A DNA stretch of 64,000 nucleotides from NCBI GenBank assembly GCA_963780045.1, contig CAVZZZ010000001.1:2108001-2172000 (forward strand), read 5' to 3'. A model generated the notes under the pieces. The model worked only from the letters and a program-made list of their open reading frames with translations, did not search any database and was not told the DNA's origin. The stretch comes from JANXQG01 sp963780045. Its GTDB lineage: Bacteria; Planctomycetota; Planctomycetia; Pirellulales; Thermoguttaceae. Positions 10,673 to 19,736 of the stretch are shown here, in pieces. Each line of letters opens with the position of its first letter. The first letter of the stretch is position 1. The translations under genes and the position numbers were made by a program.

Positions 10673-12961
10673 CGATTGCTCAGTTGCGATCCCGGTCGCG
10701 CCGCGGCCGTTGCCGCCGCGGCGGCCGTACTCGCGGTCCCGGCCGCCCCGCTCGCCGCCGCCGTCGCGATCGCGCGGCGGACGTTCGCCGCCGCCGGCCA
10801 GCACCTTGTCGTCAGCGATGCCCAACTCCTTCAAGGCGGCCTTGCGGCTTAGCTTCACGCGGTCCTGGTCGTCGATGAGGATGACCTTTACGGGCATCTC
10901 GTCGCCCACCTTGCAAATCTCGCCCACCGTGGAGACATAGCCATCGGCCAGTTCACTGATGTGGCACAGTCCGTCCTTGCCGGGCAAGATTTCCACAAAC
11001 GCGCCGAAATCCTTGATGCTGGCGACGCGGCCGGTGTAGATGCGGCCCATCTCGACCGTGGCCGTGAGGGCCTCGATCCGCCGCATGGCTTCCTCCGCGC
11101 CCTCCATGCCGCTGGATGCCACGACAACCGTGCCGTCGTCATCGACCTCGATGGATGCCCCAGTCGCCTCCTGGATCGCGCGGATCGTCTTGCCGCCCGG
11201 GCCGATCAGCAGCCCGATCTTCTCCGGGTCGATCGTCGTCCGCAGCAGCCGCGGCGCGGAAGGCGCGATCTCCGGACGCGGCCGGGAAATCGCCGTCAAC
11301 ATCTTCCGCAGGATTTCAATCCGCGCCTCGCGGGCCTGGGCCAGAGTGGCCGTCACGATCTCCTGGCTGATGCCGTTGATCTTCAGGTCCAACTGGATGC
11401 CGGTGATGCCGTTCTGCGTGCCGGCCACCTTGAAATCCATGTCGCCGTAATGGTCCTCGTCACCGATGATGTCCGTCAGCAGCGTCCAGCGGTCGGTCTC
11501 CTTGACCAGACCGATGGAAATGCCCGCCACCGGATTACTGATCGGCACGCCGGCGGCCATCAGGCCCAGCGTCGAGCCGCAGACCGTGGCCATCGAGCTG
11601 GAGCCGTTGGATTCCAGAATGTCGGAAATGATGCGGATCGTATAAGGAAAATCCTCGCCGGCGGGCAGCACGGGCTTGACACTCCGCTCGGCCAGCGCAC
11701 CGTGGCCGATCTCGCGGCGGCCGGGACCGCGGATGGGCCGCACCTCGCCCACCGAAAACGACGGGAAATAGTAGTGCAGCATGAACTTCTGAGTGTATTC
11801 GTCCAACAGCCCGTCGACGCGCTGCTCGTCCCTGCCGGTGCCGAGCGTGACCGTGACCAGCGCCTGCGTCTCGCCGCGCTGGAAGACGGCCGAGCCGTGT
11901 ACGCGGGGCAGCACGTCGACCGCGCAGTCGATCGCCCGCAGCGTCTTGCCGTCGCGGCCGTCGGGACGCGTGCCGGAAAGGATCTGCTCGCGGACCGCCG
12001 CGGACACCAACGATTGCCACGCTGCGGAGAACTTTTCTTCCTTGGCTTTATTGGCGGCTTCATCGAGCGCGCGCCGTCAGGCGGCAGCAAATCGGCCTTC
12101 ACCCGCTCCTTCAGCGCGCTGACGGCCTCTGCCCGCGCCTGCTTGCCTTCGGTCCGCTTGGCCTGCTTGAGCTCCTCGAAATACTTGCCTCGGATCATCT
12201 CGATGAACGGATTCGCTTCCGGCGGCGGATACGTCGCCTTGACTGACGTTCACCTTCTGGGCCAGCTCGATCTGCAGGTCGCAAATCTCGCGGACGTATT
12301 CGTGGGCCTTGGCGATCGCCTCGGCCATCAGGCTTTCGGGCATTTCGCGGGCGAAGCCTTCGATCATCAGGATCGCGTCCTTGCTGCCGGAGATGATCAG
12401 ATCCAGGTCGCTCTCCTCCAGGTCGTCGTGCGTGGGGAAAGGGACGAACTCGCCGTTGAAATAAGCCAGCCGCACGGCTCCCAGCGGCCCTTGGAAGGGC
12501 AGCGGCGAGATCGTCAGCGCGGCGGAGCCACCGTTCATTGCCAGCACGTCGCCGTCGTTCTGCTTGTCGGAGGCGAGCACGAAACTCTGGACCTGGACCT
12601 CGTCGTGAAACCACTCGGGGAACTGCGGACGGATCGGCCGGTCCATGAGCCGAGCTGTGAGAATCTCCTTGGTGGTCGGGCGGCCTTCGCGCTTCGAGAA
12701 GCCGCCGGGGAACTTGCCCGCCGCGGCCACGCGCTCGCGGTAGTCGCAGGTCAGCGGAAAGAAATCGGTGCCGGGCCGCGGAGGGCCGGTGGCCGCCGCC
12801 ACCAAGACGACCGTTTCACCATACTGGACTAGACAACTGCCGGCCGCCTGTTTGGCCAATTCGCCGGTCTCGATGGAAAGAACTTGTGCTCCAATCTTCC
12901 GTTCAACTCGAACTTTCAACTTACTCCTACCTTTACTGCTTGGGGAAGAGTCCCGGAGCAA
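10652..12961 (-). CDS. pnp: Polynucleotide phosphorylase (two frameshifts)
   Basis: 3'-5' phosphorolytic exoribonuclease of RNA turnover. N-terminal piece (12961 to about 12240): first RNase PH domain, with GTDFFPLTCDYRERVAAAGKFPGG and DRPIRPQFP. A short middle piece covers the helical linker (RGKYFEELKQAKRTEGKQAR). The last piece has the second RNase PH core (RPDGRDGKTLRAIDC, GSSSMATVCGSTLGLM), the KH domain (LLIGPGGKTIRAIQEATGA), the S1 domain (GRVASIKDFGAFVEI) and a Gly/Arg-rich tail. Frames change near 12240 and 12070. The order rpsO-pnp is the usual bacterial one. Essentiality argues that the shifts are sequence errors. Confidence 0.95.
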
Positions 12962-13034
12962 GTTTTCAGTGTTCAGTTTTCAGTGTTCAGTGCTCAGCGG
13001 TTGCCACCCAACTGAAAACTGAACACTGAAAACT
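12962..13034. repeat. Inverted repeat between rpsO and pnp
   Basis: Two arms built from the unit TTTTCAGTGTTCAG face each other across about 15 bases. Transcribed, this would form a long hairpin between rpsO and pnp, where attenuation or RNase III processing often occurs. It could equally be a neutral repeat insertion. Confidence 0.6.
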
Positions 13035-13040
13035 CCAATC

Positions 13041-13310
13041 TCACTTGCGGATTTCCAGGCGGCGGATCACGTCGAGATAGCGCCGGGGATCGACCTTCTT
13101 GAGATAATCCAGCAGCCGCCGCCGACGGCTGACCAGCATCAAGAGGCCGCGTCGGCACGCGTAGTCCTTCTTGTGCTCGCGCAAATGCTCGGTCAGCCCA
13201 TTGATGCGGGTCGTCACAAGCGCGACTTGGACTTCGGGCGAGCCGGTATCGTCCTGCTTCCGCCGAAAGCTCCCGATCAATTCCTGTTTCCGCTCTTTGG
13301 TTATGGTCAT
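13041..13310 (-). CDS. rpsO: Ribosomal protein S15
   Basis: 89 residues, the normal size for S15, which binds the central domain of 16S rRNA. Recognisable segments are GSPEVQVALVTTRINGLTEH, REHKKDYACRRGLLMLVSRR and RRLLDYLKK. The frame is intact. First gene of the minus-strand run rpsO-pnp-kinase-hisDCB. S15 often autoregulates this operon; I did not identify its binding fold here. Confidence 0.97.
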   Translation of the reverse strand: MTITKERKQELIGSFRRKQDDTGSPEVQVALVTTRINGLTEHLREHKKDYACRRGLLMLVSRRRRLLDYLKKVDPRRYLDVIRRLEIRK

Positions 13311-13762
13311 CTGCTACTGCGACGCTCCATTGGGCCGGCATGCCACCGATCGTGGACAAGCGCCGGCCTCCTACCGCTCTTACTGAGACTCTTCCAGTCT
13401 ATGTTTTCTGTAACAACTACAAGTGGGCCAGTCTAACATTCTTGGCATCGCTTGCAATGGGGGGGTGGGATGTGAAAAACAGTTCTATTCTCGTCACCGC
13501 GCCGCCGACAGCACGACTTGGCGCCGCAACCATCTTTGCCGGGTCGGTAATGCGTGCTGTGGGGCACGTCCTAACCTCTTGCGGCATAAGACTTTGCGAT
13601 TTGGCACATCATGGGTTAAGATAGGCGATCTCGGCGCGTGTGGGGGCGGCTACTAAAGATCGGTATGGCACGTTTTCGGGATTGGGGGATTTGGGGATTT
13701 GGCCGTGCGTGTCGGGCCGGCTAACGAAAACCGGTATGGCACAACACGCCGGGCAAGTAATA
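13311..13762. other. Intergenic stretch upstream of rpsO
   Basis: No protein-like frame on either strand. GGTATGGCAC occurs twice, about 70 bases apart, between 13660 and 13745. The rpsO promoter must lie near 13330-13430 on the minus strand but no convincing -35/-10 pair was found. Confidence 0.5.
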
Positions 13763-13847
13763 AACCACGGATTGCCGCGGATAAAGTCATGGTCACAAGA
13801 CCCTTCGGGCAGTTGCTGTATCCGCGTTCTCCGCGAAATCCACGGTT
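13763..13847. repeat. Inverted repeat, CGCGGAT family, copy 1
   Basis: The left arm begins AACCACGGATTGCCGCGGAT. The right arm (13819-13847) is an imperfect reverse complement ending in CCACGGTT. A second copy with the same arm design is at 14954-15051. Confidence 0.55.
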
Positions 13848-13934
13848 CACCTCGCTTTGCCGACGTAGCGCAGCGTCCAAGCTTTCGACTTCCCCGACCT
13901 GAGTTGCCGCCGGGGACTCGATTCGCAGCCCGCA

Positions 13935-14033
13935 AGGCTTGTCGTTGTCGCGGTTTGTCACGCTTTTGCGGCCGCATTTTCTGGCTTGATGCTCCGTCCC
14001 TCGTGTTTTCGGTTCTGGTGCAGTTTGTTGACA
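13935..14033 (-). repeat. Dispersed repeat, copy 1
   Basis: A 29-base core at 14005-14033 (containing CTGGTGCAGTTTGTTGACA) recurs with one mismatch in inverse orientation at 47351-47379. Both copies are followed, on the repeat's own strand, by a tract rich in CCGCGACAA. Read in one frame, both encode similar peptides (LSTNCTR), so this may be a decayed coding sequence. It is not a named IS to my knowledge. Confidence 0.5.
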
Positions 14034-14351
14034 GGTGACGCAAGTCGTTGACAGAACGGGGTTTAGCAGTCCTGCCGCCGGTCCGCTGCACCGCCCCCAG
14101 CTCGTAGGGATGGCGCAAAAGGGCTTTGGAGTGCGGGTGCTTGCTCCCGCTATTTATTACGGTCTAGTCCTCGCATGCGGCGAACGTAAAGATCCGCCGG
14201 GCAAGCCGGCGGCATTCGCTCGCGTCGGAGAAATTGCCGACAAGTTTTGCACCAATCGAGGAACAGAAGGCGATGAAATTCTTCTTTGGTTTTGCCCGGC
14301 AATTCGCGGCAAAACGCAAGAAAATGAAAGCCGCAAACGAGATTTCATTGA
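14034..14351. other. Intergenic stretch with one tiny possible ORF
   Basis: No convincing gene. A 33-codon frame at 14273-14374 (+) begins MKFFFGFARQFAAKRKKMKA: basic and aromatic, with no clear ribosome binding site. It runs into the candidate structured RNA and could be a leader peptide or chance. Confidence 0.35.
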
Positions 14352-14792
14352 CGGTTTTGCAAGCAGCCTTATAATCGACTTTAGCCAGTGCGGGAGATGA
14401 GGCCGGCAGGGGCCGTAACAAGTCCTTGCAAAACCGCCCGCGACGAACTCGACACGCAAGTGTCGAGGAAGCGCGCGGGATGGCGCCGCTTCGAGGTTCG
14501 GGCTAAACCTCCGAAAAGCGAGGCGGACGTCGAACGAGCCGAGCCGAAAGGCGCAGCGAGTTAGCGTAGGCCCAATATCCCGAGGAAAATAGGCAAGCGG
14601 GTCGCCCTCAAAAAGCGCCTGCAAAGCCGTCCGCGATAAAGACGGCGCCACAGCACTACGGTGCCACAAGCGCCGGCAAGAGACCGCGGGATGTGCGGCC
14701 GCTTTGGTATTTGGTGTAAAAGCTGATAATCAGGCGGACGTTGGACGAGCAAAAGCCGAAAGGCTCAAGCGAGTCACCGTAGGCTAAGATTC
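14352..14792 (+). ncRNA. Candidate tandem structured RNA (two related modules)
   Basis: Two related modules lie head to tail: A at 14427-14580 and B at 14620-14792. Their 5' blocks match (TGCAAAACCGCCCGCG at 14427 and TGCAAAGCCGTCCGCG at 14620), as do their 3' blocks (AGGCGGACGT plus ACGAGC at 14521 and 14732). Between the blocks the sequence differs but the hairpin plan is similar. A has CTCGACAC-GCAA-GTGTCGAG (14448-14467) inside a CCCGCG/CGCGGG stem. B has GCAC-TACG-GTGC inside GGCGC/GCGCC. Both end with a GAAA-capped hairpin (14543-14552 and 14754-14765). A perfect 12-bp inverted repeat (14352-14363 with 14425-14436) precedes A, and a strong terminator follows B. I could not match it to RNase P RNA, tmRNA, SRP RNA or a riboswitch I know. 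Confidence 0.45.
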
Positions 14793-14804
14793 CAGACATT
14801 GGCG

Positions 14805-14839
14805 GCCGGCCGGCGTTCATTCGCCGGCCGGCTTTTTTT
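14805..14839 (+). terminator. Intrinsic terminator after the structured RNA candidate
   Basis: A perfect 11-bp stem (GCCGGCCGGCG / CGCCGGCCGGC), a six-base loop and seven T residues. No coding gene precedes it on this strand, so it probably ends a non-coding transcript. Confidence 0.8.
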
Positions 14840-14953
14840 ATGGCCAAAACTATCGCCACGGGCCGCTTTGCCTGACAATCGGTTTGTCTTGACAGCCGAG
14901 TTGGCCGGTCATTCGCGTGTACATTACGCGTAAAACGCCGGTAAAATGAAGTA

Positions 14954-15051
14954 AACCGCGGATTTCGCAGATGAACGCGGATGTTTTCAGGCGATTCCCA
15001 ACGACGGCGCAAGCGTTGACCTATCCGCGAAAATCCGTGTAATCCGCGGTT
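14954..15051. repeat. Inverted repeat, CGCGGAT family, copy 2
   Basis: The left arm begins AACCGCGGATTTCGCAGAT and the right arm (15022-15051) ends AATCCGCGGTT. Same design as 13763-13847. It lies just upstream of the ECF sigma gene and may carry or disturb its promoter. Confidence 0.55.
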
Positions 15052-15082
15052 CGTTCCTTCAGACGGTTGAACGGTTACGCTT

Positions 15083-15831
15083 ATGCAAAGGCGGAGCGGC
15101 GAACACGGGGATGTCGGCAGTGCGGGCGGTTTCCATACGACGCACTGGAGCCTGGTGCTCCGCGCCGGTAACAAGGAAGACGCCGAGGCCGATTCGGCGC
15201 TGGCGGCGCTTTGCGAGCGCTATTGGTATCCGCTCTATGTTTACGTCCGCAGGCACGTTGCCGACATTCACGCGGCGCAAGACCCGACGCAGGAGTTCTT
15301 CGCCCGACTGCTGGAAAAGAACGTGGTGGCGCACGCCTCGCCGCAGCGGGGCCGCTTTCGCAGCTTCCTGCTGGCCGCGATCAAGCATTTCATGGCCAAC
15401 CAGCGGGACCGCGCCGGGCCGTGAAGCGCGGCGGCGGGGCCCGGCGGCTGTCGCTGGATTTTGATTGCGGCGAATCGCGGCTGCAAATGGAACCGGCGCA
15501 CCACCTGACGCCCGAACGCCTCTTCGAGCAGCAATGGGTGCTGACCCTGCTGGACCTGGTCATGCGGCGGCTGCAAGAGGAATACGCGGCGTCGGGCAAG
15601 GCGGCGCAGTTCGAGCGCTTGAAGGGAGTTTTGACGGGCGATCGCGAGGGGCTAGGCTACGCGGCGTTGGGCGAGGAATTGGGCATGTCGGAAGAAACCG
15701 CGCGGCAGGCCGCCGGCCGGCTCCGCAAGCGCTACCGCGAATTGCTCCGCGCCGAGGTAGCGCACACGCTGTCCGAACCGGCCGACATCGACGACGAAAT
15801 CCGCAGCCTCTTCGCCGTGCTTAGCAATTAG
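15083..15831 (+). CDS. ECF-type RNA polymerase sigma factor (one frameshift)
   Basis: About 249 residues. The N-terminal piece has a sigma region 2 fold: ALCERYWYPLYVYVRR, then DPTQEFFARLLEKN and GRFRSFLLAAIKHFMANQRD. The frame is lost at QRDRAGP; after a one-base shift near 15415 it continues with a linker and a region 4-like part (GLGYAALGEELGMSEETARQ, RLRKRYRELLRAEV). The WSLVL...YWYPLY opening resembles a planctomycete ECF group often encoded beside Ser/Thr kinases. The neighbouring kinase/adaptor locus is convergent, so it is not in the same operon. Which anti-sigma controls it is unknown. Confidence 0.85.
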
Positions 15832-15855
15832 CTCCGCTCGCCTGTAGTTCCAATT

Positions 15856-15937
15856 GGGTGGCACGTCCTGAGCTTCAGGCGAAGGGCGTGTTTCCTGAAT
15901 TCCCACGCCCTTCGCTTAAGCTCAGAGCGTGCCACCC
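15856..15937. repeat. Palindromic element, GGGTGGCACG family, copy 1
   Basis: Outer arms GGGTGGCACG...GCGTGCCACCC and inner arms GCGAAGGGCGTG...CACGCCCTTCGC, about 82 bases in all. A second copy with the same arms and a different centre is at 34627-34725. It lies between the convergent sigma and adaptor genes and may act as a bidirectional terminator. Confidence 0.75.
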
Positions 15938-15973
15938 TGGCTGCCAAATTGTTCGAATCAATACGTTACGATG

Positions 15974-17937
15974 CTAGCGAGTCGAGGGCTGTGCGGCGGC
16001 GGGTGTTTCTTCTGGCTTGACGGTCATTCCGGCCGTGACCTTGGAAAAATGATCGAGAAGCACGCGGTCGTCGCCGCTGAGTCCCTTGGTCACTACGCGG
16101 AGGCCGTCGTCCTGCACTTGCCCGATTTCCACGTCGCGGCGCTCGGCGGCGTTCTGATCGTTAACGACGAAGACGAACTTGCGGCCCTGGTCGCTGCCGA
16201 TCGCGCGTTCCGGCACCAGCAGGGCCTTGTAAGGGGCGCTCGTGGCCAGCCGCACGCGGAGGAACATGCCGGGCACGAGAACGCCGTCCTTGTTGGGCAG
16301 CACAAGCATCCATAGCTGGGTGCCGGTGCTGCCGCTTATGTTGGCAGCCACCGTGCAGACTTTGCCAGGGATCGGGAAGCCTTTGTCGTCGGCAAGGCCG
16401 CAGGACACCGGCAGTTCATACTCCCAACCGGGCTTGCTGCCGGCCATGCGGCGGCGCAGGCTAATCACTGTCCGCTCGTCAACGTTGAAGTTGGCGTAGT
16501 TGGAATCCGGCGAGGAAATCGTAATCAGTGGTGTGCCAAGTTGGAACGCGCCGGGAAAATGATATTCCTCGATTGTGCCCGCACGCGGCGCGACGACTTT
16601 TGTACGAACGAGTTTGGCGCGGGCGGCGTCAAGAGCCTCACGCGCCGCCTTCGTTTCTTCCTCCCGCGCGGGACGGCCTTTAATGACCTTGGCCTCCCCC
16701 AGTTGCACCTCGAGCGGCACCAATTTGGCCGTCTCCGTGTCGGAAAGGATTTCGACGAGTAAATCCCCTTGCTTGACCGTTTGGCCGATTTTGAAATGAA
16801 CTTTTTCGACCGTCCCCGCAACGGGCGCAAGAATAGTCGTCTTCACGGTTTGGTCAACTCGCCCTGTATATATCTCGTAGTCGGTCACCACGCGAACAAC
16901 CGGCCGGGCAACGGAAACGGCCGGCGGCACCGAAATCGCGGCCCAAGGCGGGGGCGGCGTGGTGAATTCGCTCGGGTTTAACTTCCATTCCCCAGCTCCG
17001 AAGTGAATATCGCTTACAAGGGGCTGTCGCGAAGGGAACAAACCAATCGTCGGTGCTGAGGCCTTCCGTCACGACAATCAAGGCGTCGTAAACGTGTCCG
17101 AATTTGCACTTTGCGAGCTCTGACAATGTTGTGGTCATCAACAACCACGACTTCGTCATGATGATTAGCAGGAGACCCGTGTCCGGATTCACGGCCCAAC
17201 AGAAGCTGATTGTGGACCAGCATCACCTTATGCGGCTCGCTGGTAATCACCCGCACGCGGACGGACATGCCGGGCATGAAGAGGCCGTCCTTGTTCGGCA
17301 CGACGGCCTGCCAGCGTTGCGTGTGGGCTTTGGGGTCGATCTCCTCGGCGACAGAGACGACCTTGCCATGGTATGGATAGCCCTTCTCATCGCCCAACTC
17401 AAACACGACCGGCAGTGAAAGCTCCCAACTCTGGCTTACGATCTGGCGCGCGGCGGTGGGCCAAAACGACGCTCTCGGGCACGTCGAAGCTGACGATGAG
17501 GGAATCCGGCGAGGCGATCGACAACGAGCTATACTGCGATTCCCCCGCAACTGAAGTCCACCGTTGTTCAATTTTGCCGGAGAAAGGCGCTACAATTTTT
17601 TCCGGCGGATGCTCGCGAAGTGCCCGATCGCGCGATTCCCGCGCCGACTTTACCTTGGTCTCAGCCGCGGCCAATCGCTTGGCATCGTTTGTCTTAGAAG
17701 CAGCCTTCCGTTCGGATTCGGCGTCATTAAGCGACTGCCACGCCGCGTAGACTTCCTGATCGTCCTTTTCTGCGAGCAAGTCGCCTTCTTTCACCGTGGC
17801 GGAAGCCTCTACCGACATGGGAAGAAAACCATCCGAGATCGGAAACTGCACGATGCCCTTTTCGATCCGCCCACCGTACTCTTCGTAGTCGCACACGTTG
17901 CAAATGACCGGCTGGGTGACGCGGACGGTGGGCAGCG
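15974..17937 (-). CDS. Two tandem HlyD/RND-adaptor-like units, probably the C-terminal part of the kinase gene
   Basis: Unit 1 (17937 to about 17040): VRVTQPVICNVCDYEEYGG, a coiled-coil segment (AWQSLNDAESERKAASKTN) and barrel strands (IVAPFSGKIEQR, RWQAVVPNKDGLFMPGMSVR). Unit 2 (about 17040 to 15974): VTDYEIYTGRVDQTV, TILAPVAGTVEKVHFKIGQT, VQLGEAKVIKG, a short coil (ETKAAREALDAARAKLVRTK), KVVAPRAGTIEEYHFPGAF and a membrane-proximal end (VLVPGMFLRVRLATSAPYKA). Both have the lipoyl-hairpin-barrel plan of periplasmic adaptors. Frames change near 17455, 17100 and 17040. Neither unit has a credible start: the nearest candidates are a GTG (17896) and a TTG (17041) inside conserved sequence. The upstream kinase-TM segment would join in phase if the element at 17939-18056 were removed. 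No RND pump gene is adjacent. Confidence 0.6.
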
Positions 17938-17938
17938 G

Positions 17939-18056
17939 TGCTGGAGTTCCGCGACCCGCGAGCGGCGCTCGACGGCGCTGCGCGCCGCGGCGTTCAGGCG
18001 GCTCCGGCTTCAGCCGGTGGTCGACTAGCGCCGGCTAAAGCCGGAACTCCAGCGCC
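17939..18056. repeat. Palindromic element, CTGGAGTTCCGG family, copy 1
   Basis: Ends with GCTGGAGTTCC (left) and GGAACTCCAGCGCC (right), and contains CCGGCTAAAGCCGG. It separates the kinase membrane segment from the adaptor units and supplies the stops that break the reading. Other copies are at 18974-19032 and 22332-22394. Confidence 0.7.
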
Positions 18057-18283
18057 GGGCAAAGTTACATCAAGCGAGCCATCGGCGCCCAGGCGGGCGT
18101 CGCTTCCGGGAGGGACTTCTACTGTCGTCGTTTTGCCGTTCTTTTTGATCGTGACTACGATGCCGAGCGCGAAGCAGAGACCGCCGACGAGCAGGAGCGC
18201 GACTATTTGGCCGGCGAAGCGTTTCCAGCGATGCGGACCGTGGCGGGCTGGGGAGCTGGCGAGAGGCCCTCATTGCCTGAACT

Positions 18284-18322
18284 GCCCTCACCCCCTGCCC
18301 CTCTCGCGGTGGGAGAGGGGAG
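18284..18322. repeat. GC-rich palindrome, CCCTCTC/GAGAGGG family, in the kinase gene
   Basis: CCCTCACCCCCTGCCCCTCT followed by GCGGTGGGAGAGGGGAG. It is read through in the kinase frame as Pro/Ser/Gly-rich sequence (LPSPTARGAGGEG). A sister copy is at 19058-19096. Confidence 0.65.
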
Positions 18323-18739
18323 ATTGTTGTCCTCGCTCCCCGCTGTTTCCGCAAGAGCGCCGGCAAGGTCCGCACCGGCACAGAAAGGGCGCGATGGCCT
18401 CGGCCACTTCGGCCGGCGTGGCGAAACGGGCGGACGGGTCCTTGGCCAACATGCGGTTGAGCACGTGCCGCAAGCTGTCTCCGGCACTTCGGGCACGATC
18501 TGGCGGATCGGCGGCGCGGGCTGGTTGACGTGGGCGTTCATCTTGTCCAACGACGTGCGATACTCCGGGCCGCTGAACGGGGCGCGGCCGGTGAGCAGCT
18601 TGTAGAACGTGCAGCCGAGACTGTAGATGTCGGCGCGGATATCGACCGTGCGGCTGTCGGACGCCTGCTCGGGGGCCATGTAGTCGGCGGTGCCCATCGC
18701 CTGGCCCGTGCCGGTCATTTCTTCGATGCCCGCGGGAAA

Positions 18740-18801
18740 GGGGACAGTCCCATTTTCGCCACCCTGCTCGCAGGGGCCCGGCGAAAATTGGGACAGTCCC
18801 C
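18740..18801. repeat. Palindromic element, GGGACAGTCCC family, in the kinase gene
   Basis: Arms GGGACAGTCCCATTTTCGCC and GGCGAAAATTGGGACAGTCCC around a short GC-rich centre, flanked by extra G/C. It sits right after the DLGLAR motif. Its length is not a multiple of three, so the kinase frame changes across it. Confidence 0.75.
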
Positions 18802-18973
18802 CGCCAAGAACCGCGCGAGGCCGAGGTCCAGCAGCTTCACTTCGCCGGAGCGGGCGAGCATGATGTTCGAGGGCTTGACGTCGCGATGGACCAGGCCGTT
18901 CTCGTGGGCGCATTGCAGGGCCAACGCGGTTTGGCGGATGAGTTCGCAGGCGTCGGGAACGGGGATGCCGCGG

Positions 18974-19032
18974 GCGCTGGAGTTCCGGCTTTAGCCGGTG
19001 AATGCATTTTCGCCTGAGCTGGAACTCCGCGC
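18974..19032. repeat. Palindromic element, CTGGAGTTCCGG family, copy 2, in the kinase gene
   Basis: GCGCTGGAGTTCC at the left and GGAACTCCGCGCC at the right. The TTTAGCC within it reads TAA on the minus strand and ends the kinase frame at 18991. Kinase sequence (VPDACELIRQTALALQ) resumes in the same frame beyond it. Confidence 0.7.
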
Positions 19033-19057
19033 CGGATGCACTCCCGAAGTTCCGCCG

Positions 19058-19096
19058 CCCTCACCCCCTGCCCCTCTCCCGGAGGGAGAGGGGAGA
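19058..19096. repeat. GC-rich palindrome, CCCTCTC/GAGAGGG family, second kinase copy
   Basis: CCCTCACCCCCTGCCCCTCT then CCCGGAGGGAGAGGGGAG. Translated in the kinase as LPSPSGRGAGGEGG. It lies immediately beside the 18974-19032 element, as if one insertion recruited another. Confidence 0.65.
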
Positions 19097-19736
19097 TGGT
19101 TGGCGCGGCGGACGATTTCCGCGAGGTCGAGGCCGTCGACGAGTTCCATAATGAGCACGGCCGTGCCGTCGATCTCGCGGGCGTCGTAGGCTTGGACGAT
19201 GTTCGCATGCGCGAGCCGCCCAACGGCCTTCATCTCGCGGGCGAAGCGGTTCGTCGCGCTGTCGTGGCCGCCCGGCAATACTTTTACCGCAACGACGCGG
19301 TCGAGCTTGGTGTGCAGGGCCTTGTAGACCCGGCCCATGCCGCCGCGACCCAATTCGGCAATGAGGCGGTATTCGCCGAGCATTTCCGGCATGTCCGCCG
19401 CTTGCGGCACCGGCGCGGGCATTCCCAGGGCCGCCGCCAGGGCGTCTTGTAACTGCGGCTCGGCCAGGACTGCGTCACCGCTGAGCGGCATCCGTAATCG
19501 GCCGATCGCCGTATCATCGGCGTCGTCCAGGGTGACGATCTCCGCCTGGCAGTCCGGGCAATTGTCGAGATGGCTGTCCAGAGCCTCCCGCTGGTCATCG
19601 GGCAACATGCCCAGCGAGTATCGCAGCAGCGTCTGGCGGTCAGGACAAATGGTGGCGATCATGGAAAAGTTCTCCGCGCGGGTTGGAAAGGCCCTCCAAC
19701 AGATATAATGCGCGGGTCTGACAGCATTTTACAAGA

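Larger units (their letters stand above)
17994..19662 (-). pseudogene. Zinc-finger Ser/Thr protein kinase with membrane segment, interrupted by palindromic elements
   Basis: Residues 1-45 carry a ZAS-like zinc motif (HLDNCPDC, pattern HxxxCxxC), as in anti-sigma factors. The kinase domain starts near residue 95 (LGEYRLIAELGRGGMGRVYK, VAVKVL), with catalytic loop HRDVKPSNIML, DLG in place of DFG, and GTADYMAPEQ. A membrane helix (IVALLLVGGLCFALGIVV) is followed by TIKKNGKTTTVEVPPGSDAR. Breaks: an in-frame TAA at 18991-18993 inside an inserted palindrome, with kinase sequence resuming in the same frame; a second palindrome at 18740-18801 that shifts the frame; and a one-base loss near 18475 (VPE/DSLRHVLNRMLAKDPSA). 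The kinase and a sigma gene 74 bases upstream (19737-20396) form a typical planctomycete pair. If the element stops are real, the gene is inactive here. Confidence 0.7.

Noticed and set aside
13609..14118. A 169-codon minus-strand frame upstream of the structured RNA
   Set aside because: It runs through two repeat families with no protein-like composition apart from the short repeat-encoded peptide, and has no RBS.
14352..14839. RNase P RNA or tmRNA
   Set aside because: The conserved RNase P core (GAGGAAAGTCC-like and ACAGAA regions) and the tmRNA tRNA-like ends are absent.
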